Of a stretch of DNA of 64,000 nucleotides, positions 1-8,017 are shown piece after piece. Source of the DNA: Pseudomonas sp. SG20056. Its GTDB lineage: Bacteria; Pseudomonadota; Gammaproteobacteria; Pseudomonadales; Pseudomonadaceae. The stretch is taken from contig NZ_CP134499.1 of NCBI RefSeq assembly GCF_031764535.1, positions 1,240,001 through 1,304,000 on the forward strand, given 5' to 3'. Within the stretch, counting starts at the first letter, position 1; every line of letters begins with the position of its first letter. Under the pieces are notes generated by a model. That model did not search any database and was not told the DNA's origin. It worked only from the letters and a program-made list of their open reading frames with translations. A program made the translations under genes and the position numbers.

Positions 1-1014
1 CTTGTGCTGGCTGTAGGCAATCGGCGCGACACCGAGCAGATCGGCGGCGGCGTTGTTGCCGGCCGAGCGGCCCAGGGCAATGGCGTGCTGGCAGGTCATC
101 AGGGCGTGGTTGCCATGGTCATCCACGGCGGCATAGGCGGTGTCGCCGGTGGCGTAGATGGCATCCTGGCCGAGCACCTTGAGGTTGCGGTCCACGTGTA
201 GGCGGCCATGTGCGTCGCGTTCGCCGTTGATCTGCTGGGTCAGTGGTGAGGCTTTCACGCCCACGGCAAAGATCACCGTACTGGCGGCAATGCGTTCGCC
301 ATTACCCAGTTGTACGCCGTGCTCATCGACTTTGGATACCGGGCTGCCGAGCCGCCAGGTGACGCCCAGGCTGTCGCTGGCTTCGGCGACGATCCCGGCA
401 ATTGCCTCGCCCATGGCCGCGCCAACCTGCTTGGCCATATCCACCACGATCACGCGGATGTCGGTCTGCTCACCGAGGATGGCGCGCAGGCGTGCCGGCA
501 TTTCGGTGGCGGTTTCGATACCGGTAAAGCCGCCGCCGACTACCACCACGGTGTTGCGTGCTGCGCTCTCTGGCTGCTGCGCCAGGCTTTGCAGGTGGGC
601 TTCGAGTTTCTGCGCCGACTCCAGGCTGTCGACATCGAAGGTAAAGCGTTCGATACCTTCCAGCGGCGGGCGTGCCACCTGGCTGCCGGACGCGAGGATC
701 AGGCGGTCATAGTTCAGTGCAGCCTCGGCACCCGACGCGTCGCGGTAGCTGACGCGCTTGCTCGCGGCATCAATCTGCGTGGCACTGCCCTGGACGAAGC
801 GCACACCCACGGCCTCGAACAGCGGGCCGAGCGGGGCGACGGTGCTAGCCAGGTCGGGTTCATAAAAACGTGGACGCACGCGCAGTTCCGCCTGGGGCGC
901 AAGCAGGGTGACATCGATGTCCAGGCGCTGCTGTTGATCAAGCAGGCGCACGGCGCTGAGTGCACTCCACATGCCGGCAAAGCCGGCACCGATGATCAGG
1001 ATTTGCTGTTTCAT
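1..1014 (-). CDS. NADH dehydrogenase-like FAD-dependent oxidoreductase (3' end outside window)
   Basis: Translation from the ATG at 1014 stays open to the window edge, giving 338 residues with the C-terminus missing. The N-terminus has a Rossmann FAD motif (IGAGFAG) and the middle a second dinucleotide motif (VGGGFTGIE) for NAD(P)H. A late ATGD segment (YATGDTA) is the usual second FAD contact. This two-dinucleotide layout is that of type-II NADH dehydrogenases and related pyridine nucleotide-disulfide oxidoreductases without a redox-active CxxC. It probably transfers electrons from NADH to quinone or another acceptor at the membrane, but the acceptor cannot be read from the sequence. It is divergent from a MocR-type regulator, 124 bp away, with a palindrome between them, so that regulator may control it. 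Confidence 0.85.
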   Translation of the reverse strand, partial: MKQQILIIGAGFAGMWSALSAVRLLDQQQRLDIDVTLLAPQAELRVRPRFYEPDLASTVAPLGPLFEAVGVRFVQGSATQIDAASKRVSYRDASGAEAALNYDRLILASGSQVARPPLEGIERFTFDVDSLESAQKLEAHLQSLAQQPESAARNTVVVVGGGFTGIETATEMPARLRAILGEQTDIRVIVVDMAKQVGAAMGEAIAGIVAEASDSLGVTWRLGSPVSKVDEHGVQLGNGERIAASTVIFAVGVKASPLTQQINGERDAHGRLHVDRNLKVLGQDAIYATGDTAYAAVDDHGNHALMTCQHAIALGRSAGNNAAADLLGVAPIAYSQHK

Positions 1015-1081
1015 ATTGGTAGGTTCCCGTAGTGAAGAGAAAGGCTGTTGGCTGACGACGGGAGTGATTCTGCCTCTAGCT

Positions 1082-1101
1082 TGGATCAGGGTATTGATCC
1101 A
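1082..1101. promoter_or_regulatory. Palindrome between the oxidoreductase and MocR genes, candidate operator
   Basis: A perfect 7-bp inverted repeat, TGGATCA and TGATCCA, is separated by 6 bp in the 124-bp divergent intergenic region. Its position just upstream of the MocR start suits autoregulation and control of the divergent oxidoreductase. The arms and spacing are seen; the function is inferred. Confidence 0.4.
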
Positions 1102-1138
1102 TTCTTGCCTGAATTCATTGGTCCACTTTGGAGCGGCC

Positions 1139-2638
1139 ATGCCCGCCGAAAAATCGCCCCCGCAGGTGGTCTTCCTGCCATTGGGCACGCCCGAACCGGG
1201 CGTCAGCCTGCAGCGCTGGTTGTATGAGGCGCTGCGCGGCGCCATTCTCGGCGGCCGCCTGCCGGCGGGCAGCAAGCTGCCCAGCACGCGCGCGCTGGCC
1301 GAGCACTACAAGCTGGCGCGGGGCACCGCCCAGGCGGCCTATCAGCAGTTATTGTCCGAGGGCTATCTGGAGGCGCAGACCGGCAGCGGCACGCGGGTTT
1401 GCCAGGTGCTGCCGGACGCCACGCTGAACGCCGGCTACGTGCGGCGCAAGGTCGTGGCCACGCAAGAGGCGCCGCGCACGCCGCCAGCCACGCCGTGGGT
1501 CGAACGCCTTGAAGCGATCACCCCAATATTTGCGCGGCGCTCGGTGACGCCGGGGTTGCGGCCGTTCTTCCCGCATCGGGGCGATGTTCAGGCGTTCCCC
1601 GTCGACCTGTGGCGCAAGCTGCATATCCAGCAGTTGCGCGCCTCGCGGCTGTCCATCCTGCTCGATTCGGACCCCGGCGGCTTGCCGGCGCTGCGTGAAG
1701 CCATCGCCGGCTACCTGGCCATCGCCCGTGGTGTGCAGGTGCCGGCCGAACGCATCCTGGTGCTCAACAGCGTGCAGCAGGGGCTCGACCTGTGCCTGCG
1801 CCTGTTGGCACCGGGCAACTCCAAGGTATGGATGGAAGACCCCGGCTACCCCGGCGCACGTCAGCTGATCGATGTATCGGGCGTGCAGCGCGTGGATGTG
1901 CCGGTCGACGCCTTCGGCATGCAAGTGGAGGAGGGCGTGCGTCTGGCCGCCGATGCCCGGCTGGCTTATGTCACGCCGTCACGGCAGGCGCCGCTGGGCA
2001 GTGAGTTGTCCCCAGCGCGGCGCCTGGCCCTGTTGCAGTGGGCGGCGCAGCACGGCAGCTACATCTTCGAGGACGACTACGACAGCGAATACCGCTTTAT
2101 CGCCAAACCGATTCCCGCGCTGCGCTCGATGCCGGCGGCAGAGCAGTCGGTGATCCTCGCTGGCACCTTCAGCAAGCTGCTGTTTCCCTCCATCCGTCTG
2201 GCCTACCTGGTGTTGCCGGCGCACCTGCTGGAGAGTTTCACCCGCGCCGCCGCGCTGATGTCCCGCCACGCCAACAGCCTGTCGCAAGCGGTACTGGCCG
2301 ACTTTATCCATGAAGGGCATTTCGACCGCCATGTACGGCGCATGCGCAAAATCTACGCCGCACGCGCCGAGGCCTTCGCCGAGTCGGCGCAGCGGCATTG
2401 GCAGGGGTTGATTGATGTGCCGGAGATTCGTGCCGGGCTGGATATCACCTGCAACCTGCAGCTGGACAACGAGTCGGCTGCCTTCGCCCGCCTGCAGGCC
2501 GCCGGCATCGACACCCTGCCGCTGGCGCGCTACTGCGTACAGCCCCGCGAACCGGGGCTGGTGCTGGGTTTTGCGCCCTACGATGAGCGCGCGATTGAGG
2601 ATGCCGCCAAGGCGGTTGCTGTGGCCTTGACGCAATAG
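1139..2638 (+). CDS. MocR/PdxR-type regulator (GntR HTH + class I aminotransferase fold)
   Basis: This 499-residue protein has the MocR layout. An N-terminal GntR winged helix (about residues 25-90, with LPSTRALAEHYKLARGTAQ) is joined by a linker to a fold-type I aminotransferase domain (about 125-499). The PLP-binding stretch is visible as GTFSKLLFPSIRLAY, with the Schiff-base lysine in TFSK, preceded by EDDYDSEYRF. MocR proteins use PLP or an aldimine as effector and usually control a neighbouring operon. An upstream in-frame ATG exists at 971, but it lies inside the divergent gene, and the family-typical N-terminus begins at 1139. The divergent target is probably the FAD oxidoreductase. 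Confidence 0.9.
   Translation: MPAEKSPPQVVFLPLGTPEPGVSLQRWLYEALRGAILGGRLPAGSKLPSTRALAEHYKLARGTAQAAYQQLLSEGYLEAQTGSGTRVCQVLPDATLNAGYVRRKVVATQEAPRTPPATPWVERLEAITPIFARRSVTPGLRPFFPHRGDVQAFPVDLWRKLHIQQLRASRLSILLDSDPGGLPALREAIAGYLAIARGVQVPAERILVLNSVQQGLDLCLRLLAPGNSKVWMEDPGYPGARQLIDVSGVQRVDVPVDAFGMQVEEGVRLAADARLAYVTPSRQAPLGSELSPARRLALLQWAAQHGSYIFEDDYDSEYRFIAKPIPALRSMPAAEQSVILAGTFSKLLFPSIRLAYLVLPAHLLESFTRAAALMSRHANSLSQAVLADFIHEGHFDRHVRRMRKIYAARAEAFAESAQRHWQGLIDVPEIRAGLDITCNLQLDNESAAFARLQAAGIDTLPLARYCVQPREPGLVLGFAPYDERAIEDAAKAVAVALTQ
2576..2589 (+). repeat. 14-bp direct repeat, copy 1 (inside MocR 3' end)
   Basis: CCCTACGATGAGCG encodes the PYDER of the MocR C-terminal APYDERAIEDAA. The same 14 bases recur at 7054-7067 in non-coding sequence on the far side of the AT-rich island. 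Confidence 0.6.
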
Positions 2639-2733
2639 CGCCGCGCGACTCTAACGCATACCTGGGTTAGGCGGGGCGCCTGGTTGGCGGCGAGCCAACG
2701 CGGCCGTTGGCGATAGGCCGAGGTCAGGGGTGC

Positions 2734-3060
2734 TTAGACAAATACCTGCCGAGCCATCCCGCGCGGGATGCGGTTTCTACCCGGCAGTTGCTCCAGGCGT
2801 TGCTGCCATTCGGCGCGAGGTTTCAGGGTGGCGGTTGGCTTTACCAGCTCAGCCGCTGCGGCAGCGGCCTTTGCCGCTTTTGCGGCGGCTCTAAGCTCAG
2901 CAAGACTTGGGGTTTTACGGACAGGCTCAGCAGTGCCTTTTTCAACGCTGCGCAGGCACAGCTTGCATGAAACCTGAGTGACATCCTGGGTGCTGCTCAG
3001 GTTCGAGCCGGTGCGTCCACATGCGACATTTTCCGCGGACGCGGTGTAGTGAATAGCCAA
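2734..3060 (-). CDS. Small Cys-containing protein of unknown function (108 aa)
   Basis: I chose the TTG at 3060 because GGAG sits 8 nt upstream and the text then reads (M)AIHYTASAENVACGRTG; a longer ATG start at 3114 is possible. The N-terminal third carries a single Cys in ACGRTGS and then CKLC, a pattern that could bind zinc or form a disulfide. The middle is a very Ala/Lys-rich helix (AELRAAAKAAKAAAAAAEL) and the C-terminus is basic. I recognise similar short proteins in pseudomonads but know no function. It is monocistronic, convergent with the MocR gene, and the last core-like gene before the AT-rich island. Confidence 0.65.
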   Translation of the reverse strand: MAIHYTASAENVACGRTGSNLSSTQDVTQVSCKLCLRSVEKGTAEPVRKTPSLAELRAAAKAAKAAAAAAELVKPTATLKPRAEWQQRLEQLPGRNRIPRGMARQVFV

Positions 3061-3422
3061 CGTGTTGTCTCCTGCATTTTTGGGGCGCGGGATTCTACAC
3101 GGTTCGGTTCGCACGCCAACTGCTTATTGCGGGGGCGAGGCGGAGCAGGGGGACGAGGGCCGCATAGTGGTGCCATGTCGAAGCCTCTGCAATTGTGAGT
3201 GTTGAATGGGTGGACTTATATATCTATTTGTAATTTTTTGACGAGACTAAGATGCTCCAATCAGAAATGTCCCGTGCGCAAACTGCCCTAAAAATCGACA
3301 TCCCGAGACGGGGTGTGATTTTTAGGGCGCGAGGCTTTAGTCTTGATGTATCGAAGCTTAGCAGCATGCTTATTTTTATAGAGGAATGATGGCTTGCGAT
3401 CCTGCATTTTTATTTATGTTTG
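3061..3422. other. Intergenic left boundary of the AT-rich island
   Basis: About 360 bp without a credible gene. Composition changes from GC-rich to AT-rich near 3190-3240. The only structure I see is the long hairpin at 3285-3328, listed separately. No integrase site or tRNA end is recognisable. Confidence 0.6.
3285..3328. repeat. Long hairpin downstream of the metallophosphoesterase-STAND gene
   Basis: Outer arms GCCCTAAAAATC and GATTTTTAGGGC pair perfectly over 12 bp. After a one-base bulge, the inner arms ACATCCC and GGGGTGT extend the stem by about 7 bp with one wobble, around the loop GAGAC. It lies 95 bp past the stop of the large minus-strand gene. It has no trailing T-run on either strand, so a simple intrinsic terminator is not certain. 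It could instead be an end structure of the island. Confidence 0.6.
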
Positions 3423-6400
3423 TTATTGTTGAATCGCACTTTCTATAGTCCGTGTGAAATGCTGTAGTCTTTCCCCAAGATTTTCTTTGTTGTTGCTGAT
3501 AAGTTGTAGTGCTGACTTTGATATAAACTTTCTTGTTTCTTCCGGTAGATCATGCCTGTTGAATAGTAGTTGCATTAGTTTGAAGAAGGTTGCTTTTTTG
3601 GAGAAGCTTCCTTTGTTTTGAATTAGTCGTTTGATGTGGGTTCTAAGATCTCCATGCTCAATGTCAATGAGCAGGTAAGTTAGAAGTGATGCTTTTATTT
3701 CGTCATTCGTGCGGTCAAGTGTTTTATTTATAATGTTATGGAGTCTTGGCTTTCTGCTTGAAAGTGAATCGCTCATTAGTTGTTGTACGTGATTCGGGAT
3801 GACTCCTTTTACAATCGACAAAAAAGTTCTAAAGTGTAGGATGAACTCTTCCTTTTCTTCTCTTGTTACGCCGCTGGCAAAAAATTCCTCTTCTATTTTA
3901 GGGAGGATTAAAGGGATGATTAAGTCCTCGTCCAGTCGTGACAATATAGACTTTGTTAGTAGTATGTAACAGGTTGTTATGTCGTCGAAGAATCCAAGAG
4001 TTTCTTCTGGATTCATCGTAAGTTCGGTGCTTCTAAATACTCTGGAGTAAAGTGAAAGGTTCTCTTTGAGTACGTTTGTTATATCTTTTCCGGAGTTCTG
4101 AGATTTTTTTGGTTGAGATGAGTTGTTGTTTGATTCTAATGGGCTAATCTCGTCCATTAATTCGTCGTTTTTAGATTTGTCTGATTTTATTTCATGGATT
4201 TTTTCTTCGAATTCTTCAGATGTAGATGCGATATCTAGAAAGGAAATGTTGTTAATTTCGTTTAGGTCGAGGTTGTATATGTCAATTCGGTGCTCAGAGA
4301 TTATTGTCTCGTGCGCTACCGATAGTGCTTCATGGGTTTTTTTCTTTATAAATTCTAGAACTTCTGTTGTAGAAGGGTTCTTGGATGCGTAGTACTCGAC
4401 TACCTTGTCGAGTTTGAGGTAATTTTCGTTGCTCAGTATGTATGACTTAAATTCATCTGAGTGTGACATGTAATAAGAGGCGGCGAAGTCAAAAAAACAT
4501 ACTTGTGAGAATTGGTAAGTGTTTCCGGTTTTAATAAGTATGCCGCTGGATGTTAATGGTTCAATATAAAATTCTACTTGGTAAGTGAATAAGGTTTTTT
4601 CATTAAATTCTAGCGCTATTTTTAGTAGTGAATTTGCTTCGAGTGCGTCAGTGTTTTTTATGATCATTTCTTGGCTTGTATATCCAAGAAAGTGCAGCAG
4701 TTCTTTGTATTGTGGTTGTTGTGGCGATGCTTGGATGAAATGCTTTCGCAATAATATCTCAATAAAGTTTTCTATTACGTCTGATTCGTTGATTATTCCT
4801 TTCAGTTCTCTTTTGTTTTCATAAATTGCTAAGAGCATTGAGTAAATGAAGTGATTGTGCGGGAGTTGTGAGTTTTTTGCGACACGCATCACGTCGCTAT
4901 ATATTTTGTCCTCGGTGTCAAATGCGATTGATGGGGCCCATTTTGAAACTATCTCTCGTATATTGTTTCGCTTAAGCCCCCCTATTGAAGCTGCGCCTAT
5001 CGATATTTCTTTTATTTCTGCAAAAGAATTTATTGCTTCAATTTCATTTGCGGATGAAATGCTTATCAGATATCGGCAGCTGGGGTTGTCTTCAATGAAT
5101 TCCAGTATCGCTTTCTGATTGTTTATATTTGAATCGCAGAAGTTGTCTATGAATATTGATGCATGGCCGTCCAACACACTCTGCTTTATCTTTTTTTCGA
5201 AAGATGTGGAAAGGTCTTGGTCTATGTATTCCTGAATTAAAGATTGAATTATCTTGTTCTTTGAGGAGAGGTCACGAGATTTTGCATCTAGGTGAAAGCA
5301 GATTTCACAAAAGTCACGCTTAGATTGTTTTTCAAGTTTTTTAGTGTAAATGTATTGGAGTGTAAATGATTTCCCCTGCTTACTTCCTCCGCAAATAATC
5401 GCTACGCCTTGAAAGTTTTTAAGTTGTTCAATGTTTTTAATGTGGGATATTTCGGGGAAAAGTTTTAGGCATTCAGGTTGTCCGAAATTTGGTTGGACAA
5501 AAAGCTCCCTAACAGATTTTTGTTTTTGTTCATTTATGCCGGTGTTTATTAAAATTTCTTTGTCTGCTTTCTCGAGTATTTTTGCCGATAATAGAGCGAA
5601 TTTTTCAGAGTCGAAAGTTATATTCCCATCAATGGAGAAGTCGAATTCTCCATGCTTCCCTCTATCGATCCATGGGCCAAAGTTCTTCGAGTCTGATGAG
5701 TATTTCCTATATGTTGCTTTTCCATATTTTATATTGTTCTTGTTGTGAAGTTGTATTATGGAATAGCCTGTATTTTTTTCCTGTGTATCAAGTGTGCCCG
5801 CCTGTAATCTTAGAGTGATATCTTCTGAGAATTTAGTCTCAATGCTTTGGTCGAAGTGATGCATGTGGCCAAATAATAAGGCATCTATTTTTTTCTCGAT
5901 CAGAGCGGAAACTGGATTTGCATCCTCTAAGTTTATCCAGTCGAGCGGGTGATGAACTAATAAAATTCTTTGGGCTTGTGTGGGTGTGCTTTTTATTGCT
6001 TCCTTCAGCTGCGACTCCGTAATGTATAAATTCTCTTTGTCGTCATCGTCTTGCGCTAACCAGGCTGAGCTTAATGAAAGTATATAAAGATTGTCGCCTG
6101 CTTTGTATGTCGAATATAGTGGGGTGCTTGATATGATGTTTTTCTTGTCTTTGTCGATAAATTTTTTGTAATTGTTAAATGATTGAATTCTGTTCCAGTT
6201 TTCCGCTCCTTTAATTATGTCTGTGGCGAGTTTGTTTTTTTCTTCTATGCTAGAGGTTTCTCTATACTTTCTTTCGAATCTCGATATTAAATTTCTGTCT
6301 GAGTCGTGATTTCCTGGGCAGATGTATAAATCTTTCTTGTCAATATTAAAAGATTCTAGTAAGGGTCTTATAAAGTATTCGTCGAGTTTACTATATTCGT

Positions 6401-6587
6401 CCTCTTTTCCGCTAAAAACTAAGTCTCCAGTAAAGATTATTGAGTCGACTGATTTTCCTGTTTCGGCTAATACGGATTTAGCATCGTTCCCGATTTGTAA
6501 TGCCATCTCTTTACATTTTTCATAATTTAGTCCGTGTTTTATGTTCGTCGAGAGGTGTAGGTCCGATATGTGAAGTATTATTTCCAT
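3423..6587 (-). CDS. Metallophosphoesterase-STAND NTPase fusion, candidate anti-phage defence protein
   Basis: This 1054-residue protein starts with a calcineurin-like phosphoesterase (about 1-300) with all metal motifs: DLH at 9-11, GD at 54-55, GNHD at 92-95, VHH at 211-213 and GHMHH at 240-244. A linker (about 310-365, ending ELFVQPNF) leads to a P-loop NTPase with Walker A GGSKQGKS ending at 407 and Walker B IFIDN ending at 482. The remainder, to 1054, is helical with no motif I recognise. An N-terminal enzyme, a central STAND-like ATPase and a C-terminal helical sensor is the plan of single-protein defence systems such as Avs. I infer that a phage trigger activates the phosphoesterase against nucleic acid or nucleotides. 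The gene is AT-rich: two sampled 60-base stretches hold 15 and 24 G+C, against about 38 nearby. It has no partner gene. The start has AAGG about 8 nt upstream. Domain calls are firm; the defence role is inferred. Confidence 0.85.
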   Translation of the reverse strand: MEIILHISDLHLSTNIKHGLNYEKCKEMALQIGNDAKSVLAETGKSVDSIIFTGDLVFSGKEDEYSKLDEYFIRPLLESFNIDKKDLYICPGNHDSDRNLISRFERKYRETSSIEEKNKLATDIIKGAENWNRIQSFNNYKKFIDKDKKNIISSTPLYSTYKAGDNLYILSLSSAWLAQDDDDKENLYITESQLKEAIKSTPTQAQRILLVHHPLDWINLEDANPVSALIEKKIDALLFGHMHHFDQSIETKFSEDITLRLQAGTLDTQEKNTGYSIIQLHNKNNIKYGKATYRKYSSDSKNFGPWIDRGKHGEFDFSIDGNITFDSEKFALLSAKILEKADKEILINTGINEQKQKSVRELFVQPNFGQPECLKLFPEISHIKNIEQLKNFQGVAIICGGSKQGKSFTLQYIYTKKLEKQSKRDFCEICFHLDAKSRDLSSKNKIIQSLIQEYIDQDLSTSFEKKIKQSVLDGHASIFIDNFCDSNINNQKAILEFIEDNPSCRYLISISSANEIEAINSFAEIKEISIGAASIGGLKRNNIREIVSKWAPSIAFDTEDKIYSDVMRVAKNSQLPHNHFIYSMLLAIYENKRELKGIINESDVIENFIEILLRKHFIQASPQQPQYKELLHFLGYTSQEMIIKNTDALEANSLLKIALEFNEKTLFTYQVEFYIEPLTSSGILIKTGNTYQFSQVCFFDFAASYYMSHSDEFKSYILSNENYLKLDKVVEYYASKNPSTTEVLEFIKKKTHEALSVAHETIISEHRIDIYNLDLNEINNISFLDIASTSEEFEEKIHEIKSDKSKNDELMDEISPLESNNNSSQPKKSQNSGKDITNVLKENLSLYSRVFRSTELTMNPEETLGFFDDITTCYILLTKSILSRLDEDLIIPLILPKIEEEFFASGVTREEKEEFILHFRTFLSIVKGVIPNHVQQLMSDSLSSRKPRLHNIINKTLDRTNDEIKASLLTYLLIDIEHGDLRTHIKRLIQNKGSFSKKATFFKLMQLLFNRHDLPEETRKFISKSALQLISNNKENLGERLQHFTRTIESAIQQ

Positions 6588-7047
6588 AGTACACCTTGCT
6601 GTATGTTCGTGGTTTTTATCGGTGGGGTGTTTGATTTTTATCTTGATCGTCTACATATAGAAACCATTATTTAATAATTTTTCTGATATTTTCTACTGTA
6701 GGTTAAAGTTCCGATTGATTCATGGCCTTGCAGAAAAGCCGTGCTGGCCATTTGATTTCACATCCCCCGACCTTATCCAATGTGGGTGCCGTCGCGCAAG
6801 TCATAGCTTTGCAGTTAAAAAGGACTGAACATGCAGCAAATTGTTATACGTGATCGGCTGATAGTGCTGATTTCAACTACGTGAGGCTGCGGGGTATCCG
6901 AGGGCCTAGATGCTTTGGATCGGTCGAATGGGACACAACTGGTAGGGGCTTAATTCACCTCAATGATCAGAAATCAACCGTATCTTGCAGAGTAATGTAG
7001 CTGACACGCTATTACGTGGTGCTGTCATAACTGGGCAGGTGCAAGAT

Positions 7048-7092
7048 TCCGCACCCTACGATGAGCGGATCATCAAGAACGCGGCTATGGAA
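7048..7092 (+). pseudogene. Possible remnant of a MocR-family 3' end
   Basis: One frame gives APYDERIIKNAA, which lines up with APYDERAIEDAA at the C-terminus of the MocR gene at 1139-2638. The preceding in-frame sequence has little further similarity and no start or domain. I read it as the surviving tail of a second, deleted MocR gene or a recombination scar. The match is short, so chance is possible. Confidence 0.35.
7054..7067 (+). repeat. 14-bp direct repeat, copy 2
   Basis: CCCTACGATGAGCG, identical to 2576-2589 and in the same orientation. The two copies bracket the small Cys-containing gene and the AT-rich island at a distance of about 4.5 kb. Confidence 0.6.
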
Positions 7093-7293
7093 AGAAGACG
7101 GTTTTATTTTCGACTCTCTAAATCGGTCCAAAACTGCCCGCTACATAGGTTTGCGCCCGATACACCACGAACGCCAATCCCCGGGCTATCCACATCGCTT
7201 GTCACCGCGATTTGCCATGCACGGCGTGGCTCGACAGAATCGCGCCCCGATTCGGCTTAATGGCCGGACGTCGAGGCTGAGAAGGGGCTGGAG

Positions 7294-7989
7294 TTGAACG
7301 AGCAGATATTGTCTATGCGCCTGGAGCGTGTGGCGGCGCATGTGCCGGCAGGGGCGCGGTTGGCTGATATTGGCTCGGACCACGCCTATCTGCCGGTGGC
7401 GTTGATGCGCCGTGGGGCCATCGAGGCTGCAGTGGCGGGGGAAGTGGCGTTGACGCCGTTCCACGCGGCTGAACGCAGCGTGCGTGAAAGCGAGCTGAGC
7501 CAACGTATCAGCGTGCGTCTGGCCGATGGTTTGGCGGCGATTGAGGCGAGCGACGCAATCACGGCAATCAGTATCTGCGGGATGGGCGGCGAGCGGATTC
7601 GCGACATCCTCGACAGCGGCAAGGCGCGCCTGAGTGGCCAGGAGCGTTTGATCCTGCAGCCCAACGGCGGTGAGCAGCCGCTGCGCCAATGGCTGATGGA
7701 CAATGGCTACCGCATCCTTTGCGAGGAGGTGCTGCGGGAGAATCGCTTTGCCTACGAAATTATCGTTGCCGAACGTTCTGGCCCGGTGAGCTACAGCGCC
7801 GAGGAGCTGTACTTTGGCCCGCTGCAGATGCAGACGCGCAGCCCGGCGTTCCTGGCCAAGTGGCAACGCATGCTGCGTCTAAAGCAGCAGACCCTGGCCG
7901 ACTTCGCTCAGGCGCGGCAGGCGGTGCCGGAAGAGAAGGTGCAGAAAATCGCCCAGCAGACGCAGTGGATTACTGAGCTGCTGGCGTAA
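7294..7989 (+). CDS. trmK: tRNA (adenine(22)-N(1))-methyltransferase TrmK-like
   Basis: A 231-residue class I SAM-dependent methyltransferase. The SAM loop ADIGSDHAYLP lies at about residues 23-33, and the TrmK-type SICGMGGERI and LILQPNGGEQPLR segments follow near 90 and 115. In Gram-positive TrmK these motifs belong to the enzyme that makes m1A22 in tRNA; the target in Pseudomonas is less established. I start at TTG 7294 because AAGGGG lies 6 nt before it; an ATG at 7315 would shorten the protein by seven residues. It is the first core-like gene after the AT-rich island and converges on the SDR gene at 8018. Confidence 0.8.
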   Translation: MNEQILSMRLERVAAHVPAGARLADIGSDHAYLPVALMRRGAIEAAVAGEVALTPFHAAERSVRESELSQRISVRLADGLAAIEASDAITAISICGMGGERIRDILDSGKARLSGQERLILQPNGGEQPLRQWLMDNGYRILCEEVLRENRFAYEIIVAERSGPVSYSAEELYFGPLQMQTRSPAFLAKWQRMLRLKQQTLADFAQARQAVPEEKVQKIAQQTQWITELLA

Positions 7990-8017
7990 GTCGGGCTCCG
8001 GCGATCAGCATGCAGTG

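Larger units (their letters stand above)
6588..7293. other. Gene-free island edge with decayed sequence
   Basis: About 700 bp without a gene I can support. The first 130 bp are strongly AT-rich and must hold the promoter of the minus-strand phosphoesterase-STAND gene, although no convincing -35/-10 pair stands out. From about 6720 the composition rises and reading frames are short and broken. Around 7048-7090 one frame reads SAPYDERIIKNAAM, matching the C-terminal end of MocR regulators. The last 20 bp carry the ribosome binding site of the downstream methyltransferase. Confidence 0.6.

Noticed and set aside
310..1032. Plus-strand frames at the start of the window
   Set aside because: The minus strand encodes a well-formed FAD oxidoreductase with two glycine motifs, and the plus frames have none.
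2683..2699. GTTGGC/GCCAAC hairpin after the MocR gene as terminator
   Set aside because: Only a 6-bp stem with no T-run. Too weak to call.
3285..3328. Integron attC-type recombination site
   Set aside because: The arms are palindromic, but the conserved attC end sequences (RYYYAAC/GTTRRRY) are not present and no integron integrase or cassette array is seen.
6985..7260. 91-codon frame in the gene-free island edge
   Set aside because: It has no ribosome binding site or family and contains the MocR tail remnant, so it is treated as decayed sequence rather than a gene.
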